Both the position numbers and the translations under genes were made by a program. Positions 12,233-30,200 of a stretch of 64,000 nucleotides of DNA are shown one piece after another (the stretch's first letter is position 1; each line of letters begins with the position of its first letter). Source of the DNA: Paramecium tetraurelia (taxonomy: Eukaryota > Ciliophora > Oligohymenophorea > Peniculida > Parameciidae). The stretch lies in contig NW_001799078.1 of NCBI RefSeq assembly GCF_000165425.1, forward strand, positions 471,057-535,056, read 5' to 3'. The notes under the pieces were generated by a model that was not told the origin of the DNA, searched no databases, and saw nothing but the letters and a program-made list of their open reading frames with translations.

Positions 12233-15200
12233 ATGCACCTAGTACAAAGTAATGTTTGTGTGGCATCATTCGATCTTACTCAAGAGGCAATCAAAGTTCA
12301 AATTAATGAAAGACAAGGTGATAGCAAATAAGCTAATGTGAAGTTATAAATCAGTTTAAAAGAAGATTGTTTAATTACTCATTTGATTTTGAAATGGAGC
12401 GATACTTCAATTAAAGGATTCGCATTTTCATCTTTAGAATGCTTGGATTGCTTTGATTAAAATTACAATCGTCTGATCAATAGCAAAGAAGTTGTGAATA
12501 CTGAACAATGCAGTGGCTAATACAAAATAGTTGGACTTGGATTTGGCAGAAAACTTAGGCTCTCCTTCAGTGTGTGTGAACCTCCCCAATAATTAGAAAA
12601 TAAGCTCAAGGCTAAATTGTCAATCTAAGTGTACGGATATCAACTATATTAATCCCCAGCTGCGAATCAAATGGTAGCCCTTTTAAACATAAGCCACATC
12701 TTCAAAAAAAATAATAGAGAAATCAATCAAGCAGAAGCAGACATACTCCTAGGCTTATCTCTTCTTTCCTCAAGAAGATTTGTTCAAGCTGCTGAAATAT
12801 TCAAGAAAGTTGCTAACTTTTATGCTGAAAAAGCTTAAATTCTTGTCAAGCAAAAAGATTACTATTTTCTTAGAGCAAGTGGACTTTAAATACTAATAGC
12901 TGATTCAATTAATTAACCATCTATGCTAAATGAGAAACTATAAGCATTAAAATAAGCTGTACAATATATGAATATTTCATATGATAAAACTCAGCTGCTT
13001 TTTACATTATAAAATACAGATTCTTATGAATGTGTATTAAGACTTTCAGATGATTTAATTAAAATCATAAGCAGAGTACTCCTGTTAGAAGATAACCAAA
13101 ACTTCGATGCTTTGAGGATGGCAAATATGAGATGCCTTGAATTCATCATAGAATAGCATGGCTGTGGATTAGGTGGGCAGATTATCTAGATTTTTAAGTT
13201 ATTTTTGAAGATGCTAAATTAATAGCAAGGATAATTGATAATTGAAATGATCTATAAAATAGTCAATATGATATTGTAGGAATTAAGTTAAGCAACCTTA
13301 AAGCTCATTTAAGATATTTGGAATCAAATTATTATACAAGGATTATTTGATGTGAATATTGAAGGGTAAAAGCTAATTATGAAGATATGCGAATATTTAT
13401 TATAGGCCGATTAAGCCCACTTTAGAATTGACATCCTATTCTTGAAGCAGTTAAATTAAGTAGAAGAATCAAAGATATGGAATCTAGTATTGTAAAATAT
13501 TATACCTAAATAAAATGAGAAAAAAATAAGTAAAATTCTAACCTGGATTAATCAGTAATTGATTGAATAATTGAACTTCACTAATTATAACAATTTATAG
13601 CAATCACAATAGTATCAAATAATTAAACTATTATAATTGATATCTATCATAGTTAGATAATAAAAGGAAGAATCATAGATCCCATTTTTTGAAGAATTTC
13701 TCAATAAATAATTAACAAATACCATAAAAATTAAGTAAATCTACACCACATCTAATCAAAACTTAATTATCTTAAAACCTATTTTAATCAAACTATTGGA
13801 TTAAACAGTTAAAGGTAAGATCTAATTTGATTGCTTTGAACTTGTATGGAATATTTTGATCGAAATCTTAATAGAGGGCAATGAATATGATCAAATGTAT
13901 GAACTCATCAATCCATTTCTATAAAATATATTTCTTATATGCTAAACTACGTCTCCTGGATAAGATATCCTGGTGGTGTTGGATAAAATTCTAAAGACTA
14001 TATAGTTTTAATGTCCTTAACTTATATCGAAATTTGAATCCTAAATATATTCATATGTTGAGATCTTTTGCCAAAGAGTACCTCATAGCATTCATGATGA
14101 GACATTCAAGATATTTGACATCTTAATAGCCTTTAGTTAAGAGTTTTTGGATTAGGCATTGATTGAGAAATGCGTGATGGCATTGATTGATTAATACACA
14201 GTTAAAGGTCAAGCTTAAAAGTAATCGAAACAGAACTTCATCAAGATGGTTGTGTAATATTAGGCTCATTTCAATTCCTTGATTTAGGTTTGTCTCATAG
14301 AAAATCAGGAACCTTAAATTTAATCAAATTTACTCTCAGATAATAAAAATGAATATAGACAAGATAGAGAGAAAGAGAAGAAAGAATTTAAATCTGATAA
14401 TAAGTAATTAACCTAAGAATATGAAATTTTCAATGAAAAAGTATAATTTATTTGTGAATTGTTTTCAGATATGGGATAATAATTTAAAGTAGTAGCTTAA
14501 TTGATTTTAAATAGTCCTGAATTTATCTCTTCCTTAATTAACTTAATTAAATCACTCAATTCAAAAATCAGATAGAAAGGACATTTAACACTTTAATTAT
14601 TAGTGGATTGTTATATCAATATAGAAACAAGTACTAGAATTAAAATCTTTGAGGATAGAATAGTTTTTGTAAAATTTATTAAAGATATTCTCACTCACTC
14701 TCTTCAAGATAAAACTGATTCCAAATGCGTATTAAACTCATTGCTTATTTTGAATAACATTTTCAATCTTAAATTCCAAAAGAGTGAATATTCTAAAGTC
14801 TTAGATGAAGTATCATGTCTTTGGAATGAAGTATCTGACTTAATAGACACTCCTTTTAATAGTATTTATGTCTTATTCTTTGATCTCCTTAATCAATGGG
14901 GATAACTCTTAAATAAAATGCCCAATTCAAATAAGCTTGATGATTTTATAGAAAAGATATTTTTGTGGACTTAAGAAAAATTGGATTGCTAGGAACCTTG
15001 GCATTAATATAATATATTGAAATTTTGTGGTTACATCTTTGGATTAGATTCAGGTAAAAACTTTAGAGTGTTTCCTACGATCAATTCTTCTTTTTTTGAA
15101 TAAGCCAGTAAATTGCAGAGCAGTTAAAATAAGCAATTACAATTAATGTCAATTGTCATGATTTAATTGTGTACTCCTGAACAGATAGCAATTAGAATTA

Positions 15201-16338
15201 TCTAATAGATGGCAGAACAATACAATCAATTAAGACATAGATAAAATAAATAAAGAGATCAAATTAACAGATAATCAGAAAACATTATATAATAACTATT
15301 TTAGAGGTAGAATTCTGTTAAGGATTTAATGATGCAATCTGATACATTTGGATCCACATCTATGGATGAATTCGAATTAAATTAAGAAGACTTTTTGTGG
15401 ATACGCAAAGTTGATTAAGAAGTATTGTCCCAGTGCTTATAAACACTCTTTATGTATTAGGTTCAATAGGAAAGCAAAATTAAGCAATCAGATATTTTAG
15501 ATAAGGAAATTAGTATGAAACAAAGTAATAATTTAAATTAAAATGTTAATAAAAACATTCTGGATGATGACCCCATAGATTTGGATGATTTGGGGATTAT
15601 TGAGGTAGATGATGAAGAATGGAATGAGTATGATGATCTAAGAAAAATTCCAATATTAAAAGAAAGAATTAAAACAATTTCACCTCACATTGGTAGCAGA
15701 ACTCCGAATGTGGGAATAGGAAAACAAAATTAGGAGAGAAGGTCAAGTGGCAATAGACAGGTCTTCGATTAAAGGAAAGGAGAGGTGGAAGATTAGGTAT
15801 TGAAGACTTTGAGGCCTCATAATTAAGTATTTCGACCTTTGACACCTCCCATTGGATAGTAGCCTTAATAGAACTTTTCAGGAACGACAGAAATTCAAAG
15901 GGATATGCAATTGTTCTCGGATTATATGCTTTAAAATCCATAGCAATTTTAGAAGATTATGGAAGAAATAAAAATAAATAATAATACAAATTCATAATCA
16001 TAATTGCAGCAACCTATAACATAAATTGAATAACAAGATCAGTAATTTGAAAATTCAAGAAGGAGAGTTGATGAATTGGAATTTGACCCTTAATTTTCAA
16101 ATTCAAGTTAGGATGACATTACAGAGGAACCACAACTTAAATCTAATTAATAGTATAATATTTCAAATATTTTAGACATTAATAAAAAAAGAAAAAATCT
16201 AAAAAGCAGCCTTCTGTTAAGAAACTAAAATCACCTATACAGCATTCCTTGTATCACTCATAAAAAATATCAAGCTCGTAATTGGTAGGCAAAAGTGATG
16301 AGAAAATTAAGAAAAAGAGCAAAACTAAATAATCTTGA
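12233..16338 (+). CDS. Large helical protein of unknown function (1360 aa)
   Basis: Starts MHLVQSNVCVASFDLTQEA at 12233 and stays open for nearly 4 kb without a TGA. One 23-nt intron near 16160 gives an exact count of 1361 codons and a lysine-rich end (KKKSKTKQS). Residues 1-130 are mixed strand-like. About 130-900 are a long series of amphipathic helices that look like ARM/HEAT or TPR solenoid repeats (for example LLGLSLLSSRRFVQAAEIFKK). The last 350 residues are Gln/Asn-rich and acidic (ILDDDPIDLDDLGIIEVDD), then basic. No catalytic motif, signal peptide or membrane span. Such solenoids usually scaffold complexes. I do not recognise the family. A single intron in 4.1 kb is unusually few for this window. 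Confidence 0.85.
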
Positions 16339-16425
16339 GATTTATTAAAGTAACCTCAAAATTTACTAAAATTCTTTAGTGTTATTATAATTTTAGAAAT
16401 AATGTGAATATTTCTTTCTATAAAA

Positions 16426-20456
<4,031 letters not shown>

Positions 20457-20802
20457 TGAAATAATATAAAATATTAAATAATATGGAATCCACATAACAT
20501 TATTATAATCCAAAATTTCTATATATAATGATGAATTTCAATTATTAATTAGAAAGAGGTCTATAAAATAATCAATTTACATTTAATTTCCATTAGATAT
20601 CTGCGTTATCAAATAAGATATAATTATTTTTACAATTTAAAACTTAAATTTCAATCTTGAGTTTAATTAAAATCTCAAAGTTAAAAATTAATTCCAGATT
20701 TGTCTAAAAAATTATTTAGAAGTTATAAGAGATTAATATTTCTAATATTCCTAATATAATAAATATATAGCAAATAAATAAAATATATATTTTAATATTA
20801 AA
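20457..20802. other. Divergent intergenic region
   Basis: 346 nt between two genes transcribed away from each other. It is AT-rich with no convincing frame. It must contain both promoters, but no specific motif could be recognised. Confidence 0.5.
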
Positions 20803-21834
20803 ATGAATAACGAGGAGGCTGTTTAAATTCTGATGTTAAAATCCGAGCAATAGGTAAAAATGATTAATATGCTCAATTCTCAACTTGAGAAATCGAATAG
20901 CGAAAAATCTGAATTGAGATTTCAAGTAAATATGCATTACTAATAATCAGCTAATGGCCGTATAAAATGATAATATGACACTAAGAAGAGAAAAAGAAGG
21001 CTTACACTTTCAACTCGAATAACTGTCTAAACAATTAATGAATAACGATTCAAAAAAAGATGTCCAAATTGGATATTCAAATTTGGTCGAATAAACTTCG
21101 CAATAGGATAATAGGAAAAATGATTAGTCTCAAATAAAATAGGAATTAATAGAAAAGGAATATCATAAGCTATTAAATGAAAATAGTAAGGTGCTTAAAA
21201 CAGTGTAAGATTTGGAAGGAAAAAATTAATTACAAGCGATGAAAATCGAATAACTTTAACATCAAATATTAGAGATACAAAATGAGGTCAACTTCAAAGA
21301 AGCACTTATTAAAAAAAAAGACAATCACATATAGGATTATGAAAGAAGAATATCTCATCTAATTGATTAGCATTAAGAGTAAATCTTTGGAAAGGAACAA
21401 CAAATATAAAAAATGAGAGATTATATGTTATAAAGTTATCAGTAAAATGGAACCGAGAATTAAAATCACTAAGTTGAAATGTCTAAGCTATTATTCAATA
21501 CAGGCAATTAGAACCAAAATGCTAATATCTTATTAAAAAATGATTAATAATAGAAATAATTGCAGTAAAATTATATTCCTCCATTATAACAGTTGCCAGT
21601 AAATAAATGAAAAAGTATTAATAGTTATCAGGAGAGAGATTAAATACCGACATCAATGAACTCTAAGCACAATCATCTGGAAGACAACAGGCTAAACAAA
21701 GTACTGCCAATCCAGGACAAATGAGACAATCTAATGAGCAAAATACCTTTTAACTTAACACTGTGTAGTCTGAATTTAGTAGTATATCTCAGCCAAAAGT
21801 GTCTGAAAGATTTAAGAATAGTGATTATAATTGA
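20803..21834 (+). CDS. Long coiled-coil protein
   Basis: 326-aa protein starting MNNEEAVQILMLKSEQQ at 20803 and ending SERFKNSDYN, with two introns (25 and 26 nt) giving an exact codon count. Residues 5-220 are almost all heptad-like helix rich in Glu, Lys, Gln, Leu and Asn (for example QQLMAVQNDNMTLRREKEG). The C-terminal 70 residues are Gln/Ser-rich and probably disordered. No globular domain or signal. Likely a structural or adaptor protein, for instance cytoskeletal (inference only). TAA and TAG supply many of the glutamines. Confidence 0.78.
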
Positions 21835-22313
21835 AATTAAAATTGTAGTTTTTTTGTAAGCTAAAACATTCAAAACTTTAAAATCTAATATAAAATGAAA
21901 ATGTACACATCATATGGGTTATTATTATGTTTACTTTGTTATAACTAATCAGTTTTAAAGATAACTGTTTCTTTACAATTTGAAATTATATTATATATTA
22001 AAATATCATAAATAATCATTTTATTTAGATTACTACTTCAAACAATATAGTAAGATATAAATCTGCTTTTTGTATTAATGCAAAAATGTCATTCATATTT
22101 AAATGGCAGTGTTTTTTGAACAAGCTTTATATAGTCCCCTATAAGAATGAGCAAACTATAAAAAGGGAGGAGATTAAGTGAAATATTAATTATTAAAGCT
22201 CGTATAATAATTATTCATTTTTTAAAATAATGTGATATTATTTTGAAAAATAATTTTAGGAATGCTTGATTTAAAATGCATATTGAGAATAATGAATTAA
22301 TTATTATATATAT
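21835..22313. other. Intergenic region upstream of the Na+/H+ exchanger
   Basis: 479 nt, strongly AT-rich, with a TATATATATATGTATA run at its right edge just before the exchanger start. No coding frame of interest on either strand. Confidence 0.5.
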
Positions 22314-25300
22314 ATGTATATCTATAAAGCAGGGATAGTGCTGTTAATGTTAGGAGTTGGATAATGTGAAGATCAACCAATTTCAGCCAGTTCAGACATT
22401 AGTGGAACAGCATTGTCAGTGTTCTTTATATTCTTTTTTTTGGGGATTGGATCGTTCATGAAGGAGATCAATAAGAAATTAAAGGTAAAGTATATGGCAA
22501 ATGATGTAGATTCCATTTTCTCCAATGCTGTTTGTTTTGGGATTGTTTTTCGGATTTTATTGGGATTCTTTGGGGATCATTGGTCAAAGTTGCAAAAAGA
22601 TCAGCGAAATTGAGCCGGTACTAATTTAGGGATGTATGTTATCAGATCGGAGTGTTGTTGATTTTTCTACCAACGTTAATTTATGAATCTGGGTACAACT
22701 TCGATTGGCACTTATTCAAGAGACTATTTGCTTAGACTGCAATATTGGCATTTCCTTGCGTGATTATATTATCTACATTATTGTAATTGTCGGTAAAAGT
22801 ATTACTAAACTATGGGGATGACTATTTCACTTGGGAAAGCGCATTCATGTTTGGAGCAATGTTGAGTTGTACTGATACCGTTGCAGTGTTGGCATTATTA
22901 AAGGAGAGTGGAGCATAGAAGAGATTTTAGAGTTTGATAGAAGGAGAGAGTTTATTGAATGACGGAGCATGCGTGATGTTGTTTCAGATATCCTATGGAA
23001 TAGTGAGGGGAAGATCAGCATCAGCATTTGATGTTGGGTCTTTATTTTTTACGTTATGCGTAGGTGGTACGTTGATTGGATTAATCTTTGGAATGGCCTG
23101 TGTGTATTGGATAAAGAAGATAGCAAATGACGAGATCTTAGTATTGAATATAACAATAGTCTCTGCCTTTCTAGTGTATTTCATATCTGAGAATGTTGAT
23201 TTTGGAGTGCACATATCCGGAGTCTTAGGGTTGGTGTCATTGAGTTTATTTATGGCTGCCTTTGGAAGATCCCGTATATCTCATGAGGCTGATCATGCCT
23301 TAAGAGAGTTTTGGGAATACGTTGTATTTGCAAGTGAGGTTATCATTTTTATCTTGGGTGGAATCATTGCAGGAATCAGAGTGTTCAAGGATGAAAGTGA
23401 AATAACATAATTGGATTTCTACAAGATGATTGCTCTTTGGTGGTGTTTGATGGGATGCAGATTCATCTCCATAGCATTATTCTATCCATGGCTTAAGAAT
23501 CTGGGTTATGGATTGTCATGGTCCTAGATATTGGTCTTAACATACGGAGGATTGAGAGGATCTATTGGTATTGCCTTTGCTTTAATCGTTGCAAAGGATG
23601 AATCATTACCTACTAAATGGAGAGACATTATCCTATTTCATATGTCAGGCATTGCCGTTTGTACTCTTGTTGTTAATGGTACTACTCTCTCTTTGTTGAT
23701 CAAATTGTTGGGTCTGTCTACTTAATCTGATATAAGAGAGAAGATTTATTCCAATTTCTTAACTAAGTTGAATGAAGAGATAGATAATGAATGCAAGAAA
23801 AATAATGAGTTGAAATATTTAAAAGAAGCTGATGTTGAATATGTCAAAACTCTTAGTGGGTTTAAGGTCTATCAGTCAGATTGCAATTAGATTATTGATA
23901 AATTGGCTAAGCATGAAAAGGCTTAAAAAGAAATTCAGATGAAGAACATCCATCAACCATTAATGGAAGAAGAGGAAGAAGAAGAATTAGATCAAAATCT
24001 CTTGACAGAAATCAGAAGAATCTTCCTCATGGCATTAAAAGGAATTTATATGGAATAATTTGAATCCAATCAATGTAGTCCTGATACAATTATTCTCTTG
24101 ACTGAAAGTGCCAATTTAGATCTTGACAATGATAAAGAACACATGAATTCTTGGGAATTCTTGTAGAGTTAATTTTCAGAAAGATACATTAATTTGCTAT
24201 TCTATATGAAAGATAAGTTTCTAATTGGAATTCTAGCTAGAAATCACTTATTTTCATACATCTATACAATTTACGATGCTGTATCAGCCTATATTGAAGC
24301 AATTACAATCTTAAAAGAGGAGGCCTCACATTATCATTTTTCATAAAACCTACTGTTGGAAATCTTGAATGAAGTTGAGGATAATAAAAAGTCAGCAATT
24401 TCTTATTTGGAAGGATACCTCGAAGTCTCATTTCCAGAGATATCAAGGGAATTACATACGAAAAAGGCTGCCTTTGAAATTTTAGAATTTGAAAAATCTG
24501 TACTAAAGAACAATTTGCAATCCGGTTAACTGAATGATAAGGAATTTTTGAGAATGAAAAGAAATATTGATAAGAAAGTTAAAAATTTGAATGATTTGAA
24601 TCCCCCTTGGCAAATGCCTTCATTGATTGACATACTTACACAACACGAGTTGTTTAAATCGCTTACATAACCAAACATACTGAAATTGTTAGAAGGTTCT
24701 AGAGAGGATTCCTTTGGTAGAGATCAACTGATTTTTAAAGAGGGAGACAGAGCAAGCGAGATTTGTATCATCACTCGAGGGGCTGGTAATGAGTTTAGTG
24801 ATAGATCAAAAATAAGGGAAAGAAGAGCGTTGAATGAAGCTACCCCAATTTATATGTTGGTTGCTCCTTCTATCAGATATTAGACATCCTTGGTTGCTGA
24901 TTGTGTCATCAATGCCACCTTTATCAAGATCCAAACATTGCAAATGATCATGAAATAAATTCCAGAGTTCGAAGAAGCCATATGGAGAAACTCGATACCT
25001 CTTTTGTGTAGGGTATATAGTGACCAACTTAAGCCTTTATGCAATTTAAAAATCAATTAGATTGTAGAAATCGTCTCTAAGTCAGTGTTTCAGAAGATAA
25101 AAAAAAATTAATTGATCAGATTTGAATAGGGTGGTATATTATTAAAAGGTATGAGCTTTTTTAAATATTCATAGGTACATTGTGTGAGGGTAAGGAGAGT
25201 ATTTAAGAGGCGTCATCGGAGGATGAGGATGCTTTGAAGAACTCAGGGGAGGATTAGGATTCGACTTAGAAGGACGCTTTGTGTTTGATCGGTCCAACAT

Positions 25301-25470
25301 CTTCTCCTTTGAGGGCTAGGACTGGCATAATTGTGTTATTATTCAAACAGTATCAAATGCTTGAATAATATAATCAGTTGAATCAGAACATAAATGAAGG
25401 GGCAAAATCTTCAAATAGAAGATCAAGCAAGTCAGATTTATAGAAAAGATCTTTAACGGTGGTGCATTGA
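22314..25470 (+). CDS. Na+/H+ exchanger, SOS1/SLC9C-like, with cyclic-nucleotide-binding-like tail
   Basis: Plasma-membrane type cation/proton antiporter. The chosen ATG (22314) adds a signal-like segment MYIYKAGIVLLMLGVGQCE; ATG 22347 is the alternative. Introns of 25, 28 and 26 nt join the frames. The exchanger core shows IFLPTLIYESGYNFDWHLFK, AMLSCTDTVAVLALLKESGA, IEGESLLNDGACVMLF (the conserved transport-site region), HISGVLGLVSLSLF and TYGGLRGSIGIAFALIVA. A long cytoplasmic tail follows, with DQLIFKEGDRASEICIITRG near 24730, resembling a cyclic-nucleotide-binding domain but poorly conserved in the following glycines. Exchanger core plus CNBD matches plant SOS1 and sperm SLC9C proteins. 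No clear voltage-sensor segment was seen. The next gene starts 37 nt downstream. Confidence 0.9.
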
Positions 25471-25507
25471 AAAGTGAGATTTGATTAGAATAACTTTAAT
25501 AATTTAA

Positions 25508-27194
25508 ATGATATTCCTGTCAACATTGATCAAAGTTGCCTCAGTGACAACTATACTCTTGCTGGCTGGTGGATCGACCTATTATTATATGCAGAACGAT
25601 AATAATAGTAAGGTGGAGACAAAAAACTTGAAGGGACATCACAATCACAGCACTCATTTTCTTCATGGCAAGATGGATGAAGAGGAGGTTCACATTTGCA
25701 ATCACGGTCACTTCATAAAAGACATAGAAATAGAGGAGCCAGAACGAACAGCTGAAATTCCATTGGAGGCTAGATTGTCACACGAGCAAATGCTAATTAA
25801 AAATCATAAATAAGGAAATTGGGACACAATAAGAATTAAGACAGATTACTCTTCATTTTAGGTATGATATCAACATAATGACTGTAGGCATCCTAACAAT
25901 AAGCCGATTTCATTGAGAATAAACTAGTAAAAGCAGCAACTGGATTTTTAAAAGCCGCCATTAAAGTGTATCCATCATCCAAGCTATTTCTGAGTGGACA
26001 ATGCGGTACAGTGACAATCCCAAGCTCATTTAAAAATGGAATAACAGGCGTTGACTTGGTCTTATTTGTCACAGCCTCCACTTCATAAGATACATGGGTG
26101 GCAAGAGCAGGTGCTTGCAGATTGGATCCAACAACCTTAAGACCCACTGCTGGCTCATTGGAATTCAACCTCAAATATTTTAATCAACTAGATTTCAGTA
26201 AGTTAAGCGAAGGCAAATGGTTCAAGTGGATCTAAACAACCATCCACGAAGTTACTCACGTCCTTGGATTCAGTAGTGGTCTATTCCCCTATTACATTGA
26301 TCCTAATACAATGTAGAAATTGGGAGTCAATTAGATAGTTAAGACATAGGGAGGAAGAGATTGGATCATATTGCCAAAAGTAGTAAATGCAGTGAAGAGT
26401 CACTTTGGATGTTTATCAGCCTGGGGAGCTCCATTGGAGAACAATGGTGGACAAGGAACAGCAGGCAGCCATTGGGAAAGAACAACCTTCGGTAATGAGG
26501 CAATGACTGGATCTGAATTCCCAGACTCGGTGTTCACTTTATTCACATTCAATTTACTTGAATCCACTGGTTGGTATAATATGGATCACAAATAATCTGA
26601 ACCATTCAATTGGGGTAAGGATGAAGGATGTCCAATTGCCTAAGGACAATGTGTGTAAGGATTGAGAGAATTCTGTACTGCAGGAAGTGAGGGATGTTCC
26701 TCAGATTTCACTGGTATTGCATCTTGTTCTTCAAATGATGTGTTAACTGACGGATGTGGATATTGGAGAGCCTATGGTAACTCTGACTGCAGATATAACT
26801 CTGATTTCACCAGTCAACTAGCTTAATATGGTGGATATTACGGTAATGATGGAAAGTGTTTCTACACAACTTTACCTACCAAAGTGGGATTCTAAGGAAT
26901 TGTGTCTGACTGTTTTAAGGCAGTCTGTTAAGACAATGTAGTAACAATCTCGAATTTCCAACAAGAGTTACTAATGCGTTACATCAGGACAAGTACTCAA
27001 TTATTTATATATATTAGGTCATTAACGTTAAATATTCTTATTATAGTGCCACAGTCACTTGCCCAGATGTCAAGCACTTCTGTAACACTCAGAGAGTTTG
27101 TCCCAATGCTTGCAGTGGAGTTGGTACATGCAGAGGAACCACCTGTTATTGTTGGTCTGGATACAGTGGAGCCGATTGTTCAGTATCCTATTGA
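25508..27194 (+). CDS. Leishmanolysin-like zinc metalloprotease (M8) with C-terminal EGF-like region
   Basis: 535-aa protein from ATG 25508 with an N-terminal hydrophobic signal or anchor (LSTLIKVASVTTILLLAGG). Three introns (26, 28, 25 nt) give an exact codon count. The M8 zinc site is TIHEVTHVLGFSSG (HExxH) with the third ligand in SHWERTTFGNEAMTG, the normal gp63-family layout. A cysteine-rich region follows, ending in an EGF-like segment CPNACSGVGTCRGTTCYC. The 28-nt intron near 26937-26964 was chosen because it restores the family pattern CFKAVCQDN-SYQCVTSGQ. The family cleaves extracellular or surface proteins; in ciliates it is expanded. It lies 37 nt after the exchanger, same strand. 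Confidence 0.92.
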
Positions 27195-27260
27195 TTATCA
27201 TCATCAATTAATACAATATCAATAACAATATAAATATAAATATATATGTATCCTCTCAAA

Positions 27261-30200
27261 TCAATTGGATATACCCTACTCCAAACTATAAAAAGCACCT
27301 TTTCTATTTGTCAAGCTTTAGTAATTTCCTTCTTCCACAATTTTACCATCCTTGAACACATAGATCATATCAGAATCCTAATTAAATTATCATATGGTTT
27401 ACTTTGATAGTCGAGATTCTATGAGCAATTGCCACAGTAGTTTTTCCTTCCATTAATTTATTCAAACTATCCTATACTAATTCTTCGCTTGCAGCATCTA
27501 AAGCACTTGTAGCTTCATCAAGCAGTAAGAAATTTGAATCTCTTAAGATGGCTCTAGCAATAGCAATTCGTTATTTTTATCCCCCTGAGATTTAAGTTCC
27601 TTTTGGTCCTACTTACCTTTCAAATCCTTGTCCTCTTTATTTCTCACTACCCTTTTATTCTACTTGAGTTTCCTCAAATTAATTTTTAACTATGAAATCA
27701 TAGGCGTTGGCCGTTTTAGCTGCATTCTCAATCTAGTCCATATTAATTGAAGTTAAATTGTATTGAATATTCTCTCGAATCGTACCATTAAACAGGACTG
27801 GTTCTTATGAGACGATAGCAAATTGTCTCCTTATGTATCTAATATCATAATCTTTAATATCAACTCCATTGATTGTTATGACTCCTTGATCGGGTTCATA
27901 GAATCTCATCAACATAGACATAAGAGTTGACTTACCACATCCAGAAGGACCAACAAAAGCCACTTTTTAACCTTACTTAATTGTTAAACTTAAATTCTCA
28001 AAAACATTCTTGTCTCTTCCAGCATATTTGAAAGTGAGATTGTTGAATTAAACATCTCCTGTAATGGATTGTGCCAATCTTTTCTTCTATAATCTCACTT
28101 CCCTTTAGAATTCATCCTCACCATCCAATATTTCAAAGATATTCTTGCTAGCATTTTTGGCAGCTCCGATATCTCCAGCGAATGCAGCATTATTCCCTGC
28201 TCCCATAGTAGCAAATGTCAATGAAAATATTGTCTTAAACATATCATTCACACTTAAATCGATATCTCTGCAGAAGACAGCCCCCACATAGAAGATTATG
28301 GCATTCATAACGAACATATTCATTTATGAAAAACCCATAGCCAATCCTGCCTTGAACCCTTTGGAAGTAGCTTATTCAAGTGGCATTTACACTTTCTTTT
28401 CATAAATGCCAAGGATAATCTATTCATTCCCAAAAGAGAAAACAGTTCTTATGTTTGTGACTGCCTCCATAATTAGATTACCTGAATCCTTATATGCCTC
28501 ATCTGTCTGTGCTGAAAAACCCTGCATAATTTTAGCCTAAAGTACTCCAGATATAAATGAAAATGGAGTGACTCCCAATGTAACCAGAGTCAATGCCCAA
28601 CTGCTCGTAAATGCAATAGTCAATCCACAAACCAAAGATGCCACATTTGCTAGATTGATCCCAATAATAGAAGAAGTCAATCCATTTATTAGTTTACAAT
28701 CGACAGATAATCTACTGGTTAAGGTTCCTGCATTATTCTTGGGCTCATCAAAAAAAGGAATCGGCATCCTTAATAGTTTTCTAAATGTATCCGATCTTAA
28801 TTTTAGTGTTAGTCTTTCACCTACATAACTTAAACAAAATGACTGTATAGTCCATAAAGTCAATGCACAACAGCCTATAACGAAAAAGTATAAGGCATTT
28901 TTGTCTGCCTCTCCTCTGACATAGGCCATCTTATCGCTTCTTTCTTCATCGCTATAATTTCTAGGATTCGAGAGAGCCAGGACTGTAATCATATCTGATA
29001 AGAATATTGAGAATATCGGAAATGTGCAACCATTAGCCATGGCTGCTAGAACTCCAAGAAGGAATTGAAATCTCTCTGACTTATTATAACTGAACAATCT
29101 GCCCATTTAGGCATCTGGTTCCTTTTTCACTTCTACCTACTCCTTATCTGCAACCTTATCATATTGAGTGTTTTCTGTCTATCCTTTAACAATCAGATCT
29201 AATTCCTTTAATTACTTGAATTGATCGACTGCTTCCTCTGTAATATTCCTCTTATCTGCAACATTCATTTATATAATCCTCTGAGTGTTAGTTGTATCAT
29301 TAGGTTTAGTAAGACCATCTAATAGTATCTTTCTGCTTGGAGTTTGTATTTGTGACTGACTTAACTACTCCTCCTCTTATTTCTTTACCTGATTTTTGGC
29401 CAAAATCTCGTATTTTCCATGCAGATTCATGAGCTCTTAATGAGTTCCCATTTCAATCACTATGCCTTTATCTATAACATATATCAAGTCTGCATTTTAG
29501 ATTGTACTCAATCTATGAGCAATAACAATTGTGGTGATCCCTTGAGACACCTCATCCAAAGTCTCCTAAATTAATCGCTCGTTAGTTCTATCTAAGGCAC
29601 TTGTGGCTTCATCTAATAATAAGACTTATGGCTTCTTTAAGATGGCTCTGGCTATAGCAATTCTCTATTTTTAACCTCCACTCAATTAGCCTCCTCCAAT
29701 ACCAACATAAGTCTCTAATCCTTTATCCATTTTTTGAACAAAATCCCAGGCATTGGCTTTTTTCAAGGCATCTATCATTTCTCCCTCTGTTGCATCAGTC
29801 TTACCATATAACAGATTTTCTTTGATACTTGTTGCAAAGAGAACAGGCTCTTAACCAACCAACCCAATTCTACTCCTCAAATCTATAATATCTAAGTCCT
29901 TGACATCTATTCCACCAAATAATACTTCTCCCTTATCACAATCATAAAATCTTTCAATTAATTGCATAACAGTAGATTTACCACATCCACTCTCCCCAAC
30001 CAATGCCACCTTTTTACCAGGAGGAATGTTCAAACTTAATCCATTCAACACCAATTGATCTGGTCTATTTGGATAATTAAATTTAATATCTTTCAATTAG
30101 ATTTCACCATTGAAATTCAACAACTTCTTAGGATTGGGACAATTGTATATTTTAGGCTTGCGATCTAAAACCTCGTACATAGTAGCAGCTGCAGCTTAAC

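Noticed and set aside
22314-22336. A 23-nt GT..AG segment at the start of the exchanger as a possible 5' intron
   Set aside because: Removing it loses a signal-like N-terminus and is not needed to keep the frame; kept only as an alternative start question.
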